Shown: positions 1 through 14,075 of the stretch, piece after piece
How positions within the stretch are numbered: the first letter of the stretch is position 1
Layout: every line of letters begins with the position of its first letter
Source of the DNA: Eutypella sp. D-1
Lineage: Eukaryota > Ascomycota > Sordariomycetes > Xylariales > Diatrypaceae
Length of the DNA stretch: 64,000 bases
Assembly (NCBI GenBank): GCA_023313575.1
Contig: JAJTTP010000002.1
Coordinates: 2,046,001 to 2,110,000, forward strand
Reading direction: 5' to 3'
Notes under the pieces: generated by a model
Told to the model about the DNA's origin: nothing
The model's database searches: none
The model's input: the letters and a program-made list of their open reading frames with translations, nothing else
Program-made: the position numbers and the translations under genes

Positions 1-3000
1 TTTCCCCGTCATACTCAGGTGAGTCCGGCGGACGGCGCACATGCGGCCGAACGGGGAACAATTTTTTGCCTTTTCTTTCATTTATTCATACCTACCTCAT
101 AAAAACTAGAGATGCCACACAAGATACCCTGAATATAGGAAGATAAAGGGGGGGGGGGGGGTACGGAAAGCTAGCTAGTGATCGTAGCTAAGACTTTTAG
201 GCTCAGGGAATTAACTATCTTCATAAACCCGGGGAAAGGGGGGGAAGGGGAAGAAAAGGGGGGGGACGGGTGGTGTGATTAGCACAGGACTAGGAACAAG
301 CATACTGGTGTGTGTGTGTGGATGACTACTTGTGCGAACACGTTGAGTAGAGTTCGAGCGCCTATGCAGTCGAATGGGGAAGCGACAGGCTTCCAATTGA
401 GCGGTTTGGGCGAGTATAACTGCATGTGTGTAGCATGTGATAAGCTCCCCAAGCAACAGCAGCGCCACCTCCCTATGTATTTCTTAGTAGTAATGTTTGG
501 CAAGGCTTTTGGGTTGGGGACAACGCGTGGTGTGGGAACGACAGGCGCTAGCTAGTCGAGCCTACCTGGTCAAACCACGAGATCGGACACGCCGTGGGAC
601 ACGAAAGGAAACCGACTGGTTGGTAAAGGGCCGTTTCGCTGTGGACTTGGGAGAGATAGTATGTGTGCGTGTGCGTGTGCGTGTGTGGGTATAGGAATAA
701 AGTCAGAAGGTAGGTAGGCAAGTAGGGTAGGTTGGTGGGCAAATTTCGGTATTATGGATGAATGGGATATATACTTCTTACGTAGCCTGCCCGCGATCTC
801 GGCACCCTTGATCACGAGGTACTTATCTGGATCCGGTAACCTTCCTTGCCTTGGGAAGATGGTTCCTGCATACATCGGAGACGCCCGTCAGCCAGATACA
901 CATCTATGTATGTACCCGTACAATGCTCATTTGTACTTAGCCAAGTACCGCTACGTCTAGAGGTATATAGTCATATATATCTCTCTCTCCCTCTCTCTCC
1001 ATCGAAAGCCTATGAGTCAAATAAGAGAACCTTGGAAGGGCAAAGCTTTAGGCATGCGGGATATATATCAAGAGGCGGTCAAGAAACTCAAACGTCCATT
1101 CCTAGAGGCGCAGAGCCACGGACGATAGGGTACGTACCGTGTTGTGTATAAGAAAAAAAGGGGTATATGGCTTCTCATAGGTTTGTCCCGTCAAGAGATA
1201 AATCGCCATCGTGGCCATCGATGGATGGATGGGTGGTCCGATCGATATACACCCTCCCCCCCCCTTTACACGCTACGAGTACGTATGCATGGGGCACTGC
1301 CAGCCAATGAACGTCCGTATACGACGGAAAAGGTGGCCGATGTCGACGCTTGATGACACAAAAGTGCGATTTGGAATTCTTCTGGAAGCCCCCGTCTCTG
1401 CCCTGCCCACCAGCTAGGTAACTAGATAGTCTAGGTAATTGACCGTAGATGTACCATGTGGGCAGGCAAATGGTTATAGCATACCTGAGCAAGATAAGAA
1501 TGATAGTATCAACACATATATATAAGTGGGCAGGGGGTACGGGACCCCTTTTTAACTACCCACAGCCACATAATTGTACGTGTAATCCTTTCCGGGATGC
1601 TCGCTTACTTGCTAAGGTGTAACGATATACCTAGACATGACCTGGAAGGGAGGGAAATACTGACTGCCCGAATAGATGTCAATTAGTTTTAAGTTGACTA
1701 CTAGGTAGGTAGCATTCGGCACCATTCGCTACTTGACTACCGCCTCTTTAGGAAAACGCCAAGAATTCAGGGTCCTGATCTGACATCCGAGAACGGGGAT
1801 TTATCCCCCCCCCCCTTTTGAACTTTTTCTTTGATTTTTTTGCTCTCAACTTCTATGTAGCAGGGATCCTTTCCCCTCCCTCAGTTTATAAAGAACTGCG
1901 TATTACCTATCTGAGAAGGGGGTAATAAAATATTTCAAACTATCTTGCCATCTTGCGGAGAGAAGGAGGGGGGAGAAAAAAGGATGGAGGGGTTCTCTTT
2001 CGAGTGGACATGATAGGAGGGGCAAGGGGGCTGCATGGTTGACGTGCGGAAAGCGGAATCGTTTGCGTCAACGGGATTTGCAACAGGGTTGTCGATTTTT
2101 TGGGGCCGCGTCCGTGTGTACCATGTATCTACGCCATAGGTATGCGTGTGCGCCTCGACAACCTTTGATCAAAATCATAGACGTTCGTTATAGATAAGCA
2201 GATATGTCCTCTCTATTGATGACAAGGGGCGGTGAATAATGTATAGGAATATGAATGACGAGAGGGAAACCATATCCGTGTGTCTACAACCTATAGCTGT
2301 CGAGAAAGCTACGTGAGTTATTGGGAGAAGGGCGGTGAGATGGATTTCCATTGCGTCGAGACGGACGATTCGTGGATGGCGAGCCAATAGCCGTCTACGT
2401 GATTTTTTTTACCCGACTAGTTAGTTAGTATGGACGTATGGACAGACACTCCCGGGTATGCTATAGTTGGATCTCCTCTTAATCCTTCTAATCTCTTGCC
2501 TGCATTACTAACATGGCCCTCCCCGGAATTGGTTCTGCCATTCGCTAATTGCGAAATTCGACCATCGGTATCGTTTCGATTCGTTTCATACATAGAGGCT
2601 TTTTAGAAAGCCATAATCGGGATCCCGATGCGACAGATAGGGCACGTCACAAGACAATCCCATCCCTCCCTACCTCTCCCCCTCCCCCCCCCTGGAGACC
2701 CTTGAAACCCCCCACTCCCTTCCTGCCGGCAACCGCGCATACGTGCATGTCGTCGCCACGCTGAACCGAACCCCAGAGGGCGGCGAGGCTGACGAGTTCC
2801 CGCACGCACACATGCTTATTGCCCGGTGGCAGGTTGCCAGGTAAAAAGAAAGCGCGGTCAATCCGCTCGAGGACCCTGGGACATACCTAGGTAGGTAGGT
2901 GCGCATACGACCAGCACATGCATGCTACGTACGGATACATCACCTACGAATAATTTGAGGGCGCCAGCTGTCTTCGGACGATCCCAGCTTGTTGGCTCGC

Positions 3001-6000
3001 CGGTCTTCATGGGTAAGATAGATGGTTGGATGGTTGGGCATGGAGTCACCACACCTACTGCCAACTGTACTGCGCCTTGTGTCTCTGCCCAATGCGCCTG
3101 TTTTCACATGTCCGCGCACATGCCTGCCTACTCACCTAGCCCTTCATGTGTGGAACTGCTAGCTGTACCTCTTTCGCAGACACCTGACCTGGGCGGTGAC
3201 AACGTCAGGGGAACATTCCGCCCACGGATATCCCAATCTGCGCAAGTCATCGTCTCAAATCGACACAGAATCGGCTGAACTGACCCGCTAGCGCCGTCGC
3301 CGACGGGATGTCGGCATACGCTGCTAGTTTGCCGATCATAGTCGTCCGACTTCCGCAGATAGCTCTCGCCACCGATGTCATCGACGCTCGAGTCTGAGGG
3401 GGACTAGAGTATGACGCGAACACGGCATGTTCCGGGGGTGTGTCCGTCCGCATTTTTAGCGGTTTCGCGGGGTCGGCGGTGGTGGTGGTGATCGCGGGCT
3501 TGCGGGATAAAAGGGGGCGAGATGGGGGGCCGAAAATCTTCAAATCCCGGGGGACCTTCGATCATGACACCGGCGGACTTTTCTTTTTACTTATGGTTAT
3601 TACGTAGTCGGCGGTAGCGGCCGCGGAACGATTCTCGGAGGGTTAAAGTGCTTCTATCTCGATATCTATAGCGACTCACACGTGTAAGTAAGCCGAGTCT
3701 ACTCCGCGCCCGCCCGAGCCACCACCAATCAACAAATCACGCAACCGCTTGATTTGTGCCCGTGTGCCTGGTCTGTATAACCAGTCGCCTAGACATCCCT
3801 CCCGTACATACAATGCAGTATGATTTGTGATGCTTCACAATTCGACGACACATAGTTAGGTTTTTTTTTTTTCCTTATTTAATCGTTTCTTGGCATGGCT
3901 CCGTGCCTCGTCCTCTGCTCTGGCACACGCACAATTCTCTCTCTGTGGTCATGATTATTTCACTAGTCCGCGGTAAACGCCGTTCGGTGAGGTTATTGGG
4001 TAATTGGTGCACGATGGACACGGGTTTGCCAAGGGCCGCCCACGGATCGCCCAGCACATTTCTGGTCTGGTCAGAACTCAAAGGACAACGATACATCTAG
4101 GTAAGGAATAAAGAATGGTGAGAGGACTCAGGAAACCAGCCAGCCCCCCCCCACACCGAGCCCGAGCAGTAGCAGAACAAACCCCCTTCTCCTCCACCCC
4201 CGGTGAGTGATCGTTTAGCGAACTACCTACCCAGGTATATACAAATTACCCGAAGGTGTGGGATGAACCAAACTTGCCAGCTGAGGCTCGGGGAACGTGC
4301 CCAGCCAAGCTGAGCAGCGAAGAATATAACGAGGCAGGCAAATAGCGACAAAAGCACCCTCTCCTCACATTGTTTCTCTCGTCTCCCAGCCGTAACTTGT
4401 GCCGTCACTTGCCTGAAACGGCAGCTGATTACATAACTATTGGATATGGTACATGTCAGGAATTGGGATTTCTCTTGGCTACTTGATAACTTAGGTGTTA
4501 GTCTAACGGACGGGCTTGTCCCCTTTTTTCCCACCAGTTGACCCTGTTACATACGTAGATTAACTAGATGATTTGTGTTACGTAGTGTGATCGATTAACA
4601 CAGTTTGAAACTCCGACATCTCTCTCTATTTTTCCTCTCGCTCATTGTGCGACGTGTTCGATTAACTGAAAGCTACCGCGGTAATTTTCGGACTCATGTT
4701 GTAGGCCTCCCCTCCAGACGCGCGCACGGCCGGACAGTTGGTAGGTCAGTCGGTCGGTAAGTGAGCACGGACAACATATGAACTGCCTGCGATTTGGCAG
4801 CTGAAAGGAGGGAATTGATGACGGTAACGACCGTGCGGAAGGGTTCACGGATGACCTCGGATGGTGCTCGGGGCCTGCTCGGGGCCCACACTTCATGTGT
4901 CCTCAAGCCGTCAGGTATTACATCCCGGCTACATGCTGGCAGGCTGACAGGCTGATTCCTTTAATCGTGACTGGTACGGAGGCTTGGGGTCCCGGGAGAC
5001 CTCTTCTCACCAGTCCCTTAATTGACTAGCTGACTAGTTCAAACCTCATACACATGGGAGTGAAAACGTGGGCAGCTCATGCCGACCCAATAGCATTCAC
5101 GCGAATGACCCGACGCACACACCCTTATACATAGCTACGAACGAAGTACGGTGCACTACATACGAATCCGAGGAAAGGGGGCGAAGAAGTACTATGTAAG
5201 GAAGAAGACCGGGGTTAAATGGACGGGATGGATAGATGGATGTATGAGTCAAGCAAGCATCAAGCAACCGACAACCAAGCAGCTTATTAGCAATAGTCAG
5301 CGAAAATGCGACTATTATGTACGGAAAATGCGACGTTTGTGACACCCAACCCAGCAGTAACAGCGATCGTACTGGGATTGGGTTGGCTGGGCTGCCTCGT
5401 CATTGGCTGAGTCGTAGATGGTGATCCTGGTAGTCTGGTGTCGGGGGAGAACAGCAAACGAGTAAAGAGATAGAATAAGGAAGAACAAGAAACATTGGAT
5501 TGACATTTGATTCATTGAACAATGGGTTGGTAATGTGTAAGCTGGGTATATGTCGGGTTTGTTGTTTGATCCCGACTATGCACACCGGCAGGAACCTACC
5601 TAGGCTTGCTATCTAGGCTTGTAAGTGGTAAAGTATGTAAAACTAGTCCACGGGTAGTTTGCATACTACGTACACGCCTAAACTCCTAACTCCTAGAGGT
5701 AACTAAACAGTTAACTAGTTGGTTACAATTATGTAACGATAGTGGAATAAGCAGCCAAGTATCGCACGTTTGTTCGTCCTGTCGAGTCAGCGACGTGCTT
5801 TGTGTCGGATTCCGGTCAAATCAGCTTCCGTGGCAGCGACGTTGCCAAGACTTGGGATATTTCCCCTGCTGCGGTGCAGAGCGTTCGTCAAAATACTGTC
5901 TGCACACATACCGAAGCCGAGGTGTGTATTATGATAAATGTGTGTGTATGGTGATTATCTCAGCCGCGGCCTCGGTCCACGTAAATTCTTACAATAGAGA

Positions 6001-9000
6001 CACCCAGCATACTGCAGGGCTCGTATATCTACATAAGCATGTGTTATAATATGTCTAATGAAGCGACAGTCCTATAAGACGTTATTGGTAGCACATGTCC
6101 CTACGGACATGGACTGGTTGAGGGCGGCCTCGAGAGTGGCCAACTCCGTCGGCATCTCGCCCTCATGATCTCATGCAGTGCTTCCATCGTCATCTAACTC
6201 TATAAAGTACACAAGGCATTCGTACCGTACGACGCAAGCACTTCAACCTCGAACATACATACATACATAGTAACGAACTAACATGTGCCTGTAGAACCAA
6301 CCCGCTTAACCTACGTATGTGGTTTTTTTAGTCGCCGAATCTAGCGTGTTCAGCCCTGTTAGACCTGTGGGACGGCGGCTTCTAGAAGGCCGTTCTACTA
6401 TATAATTGTTTTGGGAGATGCCGAGGGCCACGAGACAGAGCCGTGGCGGTAGTACGGGCGCACCTCGTGCTTGGCTGCAGGCACCAAGAGCCTAACCTTT
6501 TAGTAAGTATGTGCATAGTACTACAGGTAGTTGAGATGACAGGATGAATGAGGCATAATGACTAACTATTAGATATATAATACTGTAAGGTACTTATAGA
6601 TTGAGAGTGGGTAGGTTGGGTGGATACCAAGGTAATGTTGTGGACTAATTATATCGATCTCGCGACTCAACAGCGCAAAACTGACGATGTCTCCTCCGTA
6701 TATATAATGTGTGCACAGACTTACATATACAATGTACATACATCTTTTACTCGTAGATCTACGATAACACCACAATCCCCGCCTCCGCACCGTATTTCTC
6801 CGTGTTCCGTCAATTCGAAAAAAAGAATGTGCCAGCAATCCCTTCGCAAGTTATGACAATACCATTGTCCTTGGTTTGTTACCTAACGCATAGATTAATG
6901 CTCGTTGGTAGATTGTGCATGGGATGCCGCCGCGCGCGCATAGAATTGTATACTGTAAATTGTCGATTTGTATGTGTAATATGTGTGTAGCACTAATTAA
7001 CTATATGCATATAGTACTAAGTACTTACCATGTAAGATATGCCAAGGCCATTGTACATGCAAGTTCTAGCCAATCGATACAAACGGAATTATATGGGGCT
7101 ACGCTAGTATGAATTTACCTAGTACCTCCTACAAGTACCTAAGTAGGTACCTAACTGCCTGGGAAATAGCATAGTAGTGCATGGTGCACTAAAGTTCAGC
7201 GCCTCTAAGTCACTGCTACTACGACCATAATAGCAAATCCGAACGCGATGGCTTTCCCGAAACGGATTGGAAGGCCGACTATTTGCCGTTTACCGGCGAC
7301 GACGGCGTACCTGAGGTCACCTCACCTTTGCCTCAATCGGTGTTGTATACGTAGTAGATATATAGTTGCCTACTATATAGTGTGTAAGTAAGTACCTACC
7401 AGGTGTGGCCTTGCAAATCTTGTGTCTCGACTCTTGGGTTATGGGTTCAATGCTTCATAATTGCCTCTGCATGTCCAGAAGACAGTTGGATACACAGGGA
7501 GCCAGGTAAGAGCACCAGTTGGGTAATACATAAATAATATATAAGATACGCTTGCTACAAGTTACCTAACCTGGTGAACCCCCACGCCGAACTATCAATG
7601 GCTTGGAAGGAAGAGTACATGGTAGTTCCTAGATGGCTAGTCTCTCTTAAATACCATGTCTTGCATACCCTTAAGTGAGTGATATGGTTACACGAACCTC
7701 TCTTCCCTGCCTGGCCGTTTGTTTGCTTGAGGTCCTGGTTCTGCCAAGATACGAAGATGGCCAGGCCGCCGTCTCAAGGCTTGAGGGTGTGAGGTATGGC
7801 ATAGTTGCGTATGCGAACCTGGCGAGGTCGTTACTCTATCGTCACTGATCAACCCTTCGTCGACGATACCTACTCAGTATGGTTAGACGACTTTGGGCTC
7901 GAGGACTTCTCCGAGGACCGCTGGGCCGGTTGACCGGTCGAGAGTCTACCTCGTTTAGCCCGGCGCGTGGTCCCTTAGTACTAGTAATAGGTTGTACAAT
8001 GGAGAGCTGGTATTATGAGCCATGGCAACGTGGTTGATGTTCGCGGCTGGGCTTGCCGGGAATGGAATCCTAGAAATCCATCCCATCTGTCTTTGAATGG
8101 AGCTAAGAATAAGTGGAGGGCTGAGTAGAGATATGTGTAGATTAGATACTGTGATACTAGGCAGAGATGAGGAAGATAAACTATAAACTTTAAGAGATGC
8201 TTCGTCTCATGTAGGTAGGGATTTGCAGAACGGCGTCTGGTAGGCACCGGTAGCACCGGCTCTGCCAATCTGCGTATTTGGTAAATATCGGGGAAACGAG
8301 TCCGCTTGAAACCAATCTACCACCGTCACGGTCATGAACCATGTTGTCATACACCATGTTCGGCTGGGACTAGATGCAATATCATCACTTTGTTTAGTAT
8401 AACTTATAAGACTATTTTGCTATCTGGATATCAAGATCATCCAATTACCTTATATGTACTAGTTAGAGTAGTGAATCGAGCCTATGATGTATGTCCATTG
8501 ACTTAGCTGGAGATCAATATCCTTATTGCTGGACCGTTGTTTGTTTGACAAACGACGACGACGAGGGTAGATATCTGATATATCCTTTTCGAGGCCAATG
8601 CTTGCTCACCTTCCCCCTTTTCCCTCCTGCCCCCCCTTTCCGCTCCAATCATGCTTTAGGTATATATCTATATATTTTACCTACTTAAGTACACAAGGTA
8701 CCTATCGATCGTGAATCGATACAACGTAACACAGATCGCGGCAGGCATATTTACGTTGTTGCTACATGTACATTGTTCGCGAGTGCTTGCTGCAGCACAT
8801 GCATGGTCTAAACGTTAATTCCTCCCTCTCTCTTCTAAGGTCACCTCCCTTCCGTCCCTCCATCCCATCATCCATCCACACTGTCTGTTCCCCCCCTCAC
8901 CCCGGTCTTCCAACCCATCTCCACGCGACTTTTCGTCAGAGTCCCATCTGAGTGCTGCCATATTCTGGAGTCTAGTCCCCCCCCATCTCCATGTTTGACG

Positions 9001-10856
9001 GGATACTACATACTGTCTACCTGCCTATCAGCCCACTTCCTCACTAGAGCAAAGTGCCGCGCGCTAGGAAATATATATAGACTACACCTCTCGGTAAGAT
9101 TGGGATGATACTACGCCTGAGAGCAAGCAAGCAGCCTGATCGGGAGTAAAGTCAAACGACTGAAGCCATTAACATCATCATCATTATCATCATCATAAAC
9201 ATAATCTCCGCCATTATTGGTTCATTGATCTGATCTTCAAGGTGAAGGTACATCTCAGCGGCACCTTATTTAAGTTACGAAGTGCATATGGTATACATGG
9301 ACTGGCATGACATTGTATGCCCGCCTGGACTCGATATATACTAATATTGCCGCCGCCGCCGCCTCCGCCTCACCTCGTTTCCCCGGTTACTCATTTGCCT
9401 CCCTCTCGCAACCATTCCTGTCTCCTGGTGTTCTTTCGCCTCGTCGTTCATAAGCAAGGGCACGGATATAAGCCAGGCAAAAGCAACAAACACCAATCAT
9501 CAACCGAGGACCTGGGTCGTACTTGATTGTAGTCACAATACTTTTATATTCTCACAGCACAATTCCGTGAAACACTGGAACCTAAATATATCCTCTTGAT
9601 CCGGCTAGCCCGCTCGACTCGGGCCCTTTGCTTGCGGATTAACTTTCATCTTGCATCACGGCCACATTACCACGCAACTTTCGTACCAGAACTTTGTGAC
9701 TCAGATTATCCTATTCGTACGCATAATACTGAGCAGCCAGCAGCCAGCAGCCAGCTCGAGTACAGTTGGCGCCTACGTACGCACGCACGCACGTAACGCA
9801 CATAAACACACATATACGGACACACATATAAAGCCACCGCAGTCTTTGGACCCCGCCGAGAAGCGCTCTCCCAGTTGATTGGATAGGCGCGCATCATTTA
9901 CGTCTGAGACAAGTCACTTTCTCTAGTCTACTGCCTGTCCAGCGGCGTCGACGTGAAGCATAATTGAACCTATAATTGAACTCTGTTGATTACGAGCCTG
10001 GAAGGAATAATCCATTTCACCTTACAAGCACAGCTTTTCCCACGTATACCTACCTCTTACTCGCCCACCTGGGCACCAGCAATTCTTCATCCTTCTTTAA
10101 CCCGCCACTTCCTTTGCCTGCGTACAAGCACAGCTCGTTATTATTCCGAAAAACATAGCCAGCCTCCCCACACCTTTTCGGGTTTAAGGCATCGCATCGG
10201 CTCCGAATTAATCAGGTGCCGTACTTTGTCCCTAGTATTATCCCGTATTATTTGAAGATCTTCCACGCACTCTTTGTACGTGTACCGGTGTCACGACGTA
10301 TAAGAGAGGAAGAAAAGTTGGGACCTTTTTTACTCAGCATCCATCCGTTCATACCTCTAATACACCTGGGCGGCATACAATACGTATAATACGGTACATA
10401 CATACACCCACCCACCTACTACTACCTGGTACTCACCTGGCCCGAATTTCCTTTTTTGGAACAAGACCCCGGCTCCACTTGAATCTGTCCAGGAAAGCCA
10501 GGAAGCGCACCAAGGCAACTCGACGGACTTGTACTCTATACTATTCGGCTAGTCTAGGAGGGGCATTTGAACCGGTCCTGAAAAGTACAGGTTACCCGCG
10601 CCGCAACTAAAACACAACGGAGCACACACAATCAAGAGAGGTTACCGACCTCGGTAGATACCTACCATCGGGTTTGCTTACCCTAGCCGCTTATGTACCT
10701 ACTACATAAGTACATCACATACACGCACACACACACAAGCACCACAAGCACCACAAGCACACACACCCGACACACCTAACCTACATGTGGGTATAGGCAA
10801 TAGGGTACACTCACTACTGCTACGTATTACAAACTGCATACATACTACATACAGCC
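1..10856. other. Intergenic region, no supportable gene
   Basis: I found no open frame with a real ATG, coding-like composition and a recognisable family here. The region holds a G14 run (148-161), a TGTGCG tract (662-688), CAT repeats (about 9173-9197), CCG repeats (9349-9369), a CAGCCAG tract (9733-9754) and CA-rich DNA (10718-10772). Scattered copies of a short palindromic TACCTAGGTA-like motif occur, for example at 2885-2900 and 7136-7155. At the far left edge a minus-strand ATG at 42 stays open to the border. That is only 14 codons, too little to call. The last several hundred bases before 10857 are the likely promoter and 5' leader of the Sfp1-like gene. Confidence 0.6.
10785..10796 (+). 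other. Minimal upstream ORF (Met-Trp-Val-stop)
   Basis: An ATG at 10785 opens a three-codon frame that ends in TAG, 60 nt before the first main ATG of the Sfp1-like gene. If it lies in the mRNA leader it could reduce translation of the main frame. The transcription start is unknown, so its presence in the mRNA is an inference. Confidence 0.3.
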
Positions 10857-13800
10857 ATGAGAGGCACACTCGGGCGATGGATTGTGGGTACCGGTACGGG
10901 CACGGGTACGGGTACTGGAAACACCCAACCCAGTCAACTCAGCCAGCCCAGCAGTACATCCACTTCCACTACCATTATGCCTAGTAATGGTAGTAAAGGT
11001 TGCACTAGCAGCCGCAACAGCACCGAAAAGAAGAATACCAGTACATCGTACAGGACTTCTTCTTCCATTTCCGCTTCTCCCACTACTACCACTATTCCTC
11101 CTACAAGCACCACCACCACCACCACTACTACCACCACCAATACCACCACAACCGACAACAGCAATAACAACATCTCTAATAATTTCAATATTGCTGCTGC
11201 TGCATTCAGCGACTTTGAATATAATTCTCTTGATTTCTCTTCTTCTTCTTCTTCTTCTACGGGATTGGATCTCGCCTCTATCACTACAAGCACCACCGAC
11301 GTCGCCGCCACCGTCGCCACCGTCGCCAACGCCAACGCCGACGCCGACGCCGCCGTCGCTACCCCCACTGTCGCTGCCGTCGTCCGCACGCGAGCTTCAT
11401 CTTCTTCTGGCTCCCCTCTCTCCTCCCTCTCCTCCTTCTCCTCACCTTCTCCATCCCCGCAGCAGCCTGCGACCCCCGTAGATCAACCCTTCGATCGTAG
11501 CCATTTTTATTTTCCCGGTACCGCATTCGACTATCCTCCTCTTAAGAACTGCGCATCCAATAAGCCAGTAGTAGATAGTACAACTGCGCCCAACATCCGA
11601 TCCTACTCTAACCCCAACTCCGAGTCACCACAACCACCACCACAAGCACCACAATCACCACCACGCTCGTCGTCGAGGACTGCCGCTTACATTAAACCCC
11701 GCTTCCTCGCAGCAGCCACTGCAGCAGACGCATTTGATATTACTAGCACCGATCGCGATATCAGTTCCTATTTCGACTCGGCCGACACATCTCGCTACGT
11801 CTCCGACGCCAATTTTGGTTTCTCACCTTTTAGTGTCGACAAGCAGCACGACAAGCACGACGAGCACAAAAACCACAACAAGAACAACAGCGACAGCGAC
11901 AACTCTGCTGTTGACGATCAAGAAGACGTCGACATGACAACAGGTCCTGCACTCGACTCGGCCTTAGGCCGTGGCCGTCATGACTCCTTCGTCAGCGCCG
12001 GCCCAAAACCCATTTCCATGACCAGCAACCCCAACCGCGATCAGGGAAACCGCGCTCGGAGAGAGAGCTTAGCTGGTAGCCTGATGAACGGTATGAGCTG
12101 GGGTGGTGTTTCTGTCGGTAGTTTCATTAAGGATGAGTACGTATCAAATTTTCCTCTTTTCTCTCTGGGGTTTTTTCTTTTTTTGTTTTGTTTTCTTTTT
12201 TTTCCGTCTCTTTGGCTCGTCTTTGGTCTCTTATCTTCTTGGTCTGTTCTTGGTTTTTTTTTTCTTTCCTTCTCAAATCGAGGAGGGGAAAAAAACCCAA
12301 TGTCTTTCCTCCCATGTGGCTTTTTTATTTCTTTAATTGTCCCTTGTTGCCTTGCCGCGAAGACGATGATCGCTAGTGCGGTCGGAGCCTCTTGTCGATC
12401 CGTGTTTGAGACATCCCACTTTCAAACAAATAAATGCCTAAAATGTTCTCCGAATGCCGGCGCTAACCAGTCTGCCTCACGATAGCCTCATGATGGCTGG
12501 AACATCGCCCTGGAGCGGCGCGCCGCAGTCATCGTCCTTCCATTCAAACTCGTACATACCTAAGATGGAAGCCGACTACCTGCGCAATTTCTTGTGCTGT
12601 AATCAGCAGCTTGAGACATTCCATGACCTTCTGCGTCACTACGAGACGATGCACACCGGCCAGAATGCCCAGCAAAACAATCAGCCTGGTATGACCATGC
12701 CCGCTGCCATTGCTGCCCAAGCACCACCAAGATTCGTAATGAACAGACAGTCTCTCTCTGGCGCCGCGCCGAATGCTGGGCGGCAGAACTCGTTTCAGAA
12801 CCAAAGTCAGCTAGGTTTCGGTCAGCCTAATAGGAACGGCGTCGGTAACACCAGCTTCAACGGCATCCAGATAGGAGGCCATTCGCAGTCCTCCTTGGGC
12901 ATCAACGCTCAGAAGCAGTCCCAGTTGTCCAATCAACTGTCTAACCTTCAGACGAACGACGACATGGATGCGCTTGGAGACATGGAAATGGACGATGCGG
13001 TTGGCCCGATGGAGATGGATGACACCTCGCAGCGAACGATCCAGCAAACCCGTCAGATGTTTGGCCAACAACAGCGGCCACAACTTCAGCTGAACAGCAC
13101 AGGTCAGGCCCTCCGAACGTCGCAACCGCCTACGCCGGGTGCTGGAAACGGCTTTGGCTTCCAGAACAATCCCACCGTGTCCTCCGTTAACACGCCCACC
13201 CTGGCGACGCAGCAGCCGGGCCAGGGAATCGAGGACGACCTGTCGGCGATAGGCAACAACATGAACCTTGGAGACTTCAACGGTTTCGATTCGACGAGTC
13301 TGGAGTACTTCATCAACAACCCCGGCAAGAGCCTCTACAGTCCGAATGACGGTCCTGCGAACCAGAGAGCCCTTCAGCAACAGATGGCGCAGTTTGGCTT
13401 AGATGCGAATCAGTTTGGAAACATCAGCGACCCTAACCACATACTCGCTCTCCAGCGCGCTATCGCCAATCCCGGTTCGATCATGATCCCACCCGAGGAG
13501 GACAAGCCTTTCAAGTGCCCAGTGATTGGGTGTGAAAAGGCCTACAAGAACCAGAATGGACTGAAGTAAGTAAACCTTTTTTTTTTTTTGGCAAACCCCC
13601 ATTCCTCCCCTTCCTTTATTCCCCCTCCTGCGCACCCCGCTCTTTCTTCTTTGTCTCTCGGCTGCATGGCTGTAGCTTTACTAACTCAATGCAGGTACCA
13701 CAAGCAGCACGGCCACCAAAACCAGCAACTGCATGAGAATGGGGACGGCACCTTTTCTATCGTCAACCCCGAGACGTCGGCTCCTTACCCTGGTGAGACT

Positions 13801-14075
13801 GGAATGGAGAAGGAGAAGCCGCATAAGTGCGAGTACTGCCACAAGCGGTATAAGAACCTCAACGGTCTGAAATACGTATGTCTCATCCACCTGCAACCCC
13901 TCTCTCATACATAAACCTTGTCATGCTAACACCCGAAAAGCACAAGCAACACTCAACGCCTTGTGAGATTGCTGCCCAGGCAGCTAGCCTAAGAGCCGGC
14001 ATGGCCGCTAACGGTCAGATCTTCGGCAATCTGGCCCATGGACTTCCTGGAATCGGCGAGGAGATGCAGATGTGA
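10857..14075 (+). CDS. Sfp1-like C2H2 zinc-finger transcriptional regulator
   Basis: Probable orthologue of the nuclear regulator Sfp1, which in yeast controls ribosomal protein and ribosome biogenesis genes downstream of TOR. Exons: 10857-12136, 12486-13565, 13695-13875, 13941-14075, giving 891 residues. The introns are canonical (gtacgt at 12137, gtaagt at 13566, gtatgt at 13876), and all phases join cleanly. A degenerate finger lies soon after the first junction (CC pair near 12594). Two C-terminal fingers follow: C771-C776-H789-H794, and C832-C835 with H848 and H851, the second lying across the third junction. Both contain a KNxNGLKYHKQH core. Residues 1-250 are Ser/Thr/Ala low complexity encoded by trinucleotide repeats, so the true start may be the ATG at 10977 (residue 41). 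The conserved block SVGSFIKDD spans the first junction and supports it. Confidence 0.85.

Noticed and set aside
1..42. Possible gene crossing the left edge (minus ATG at 42, or plus splice donor at 19)
   Set aside because: Too little sequence to tell. Neither reading can be tested within the window.
3247..3543. Minus-strand 98-codon frame in a GC-rich patch
   Set aside because: It begins at TTG and matches no family I know. Possibly a decayed fragment but not supportable.
10882..11481. Alternative frames over the Sfp1 N-terminus on both strands
   Set aside because: These are shadows of trinucleotide repeats. The frame leading into the zinc-finger exons is the one that splices consistently.
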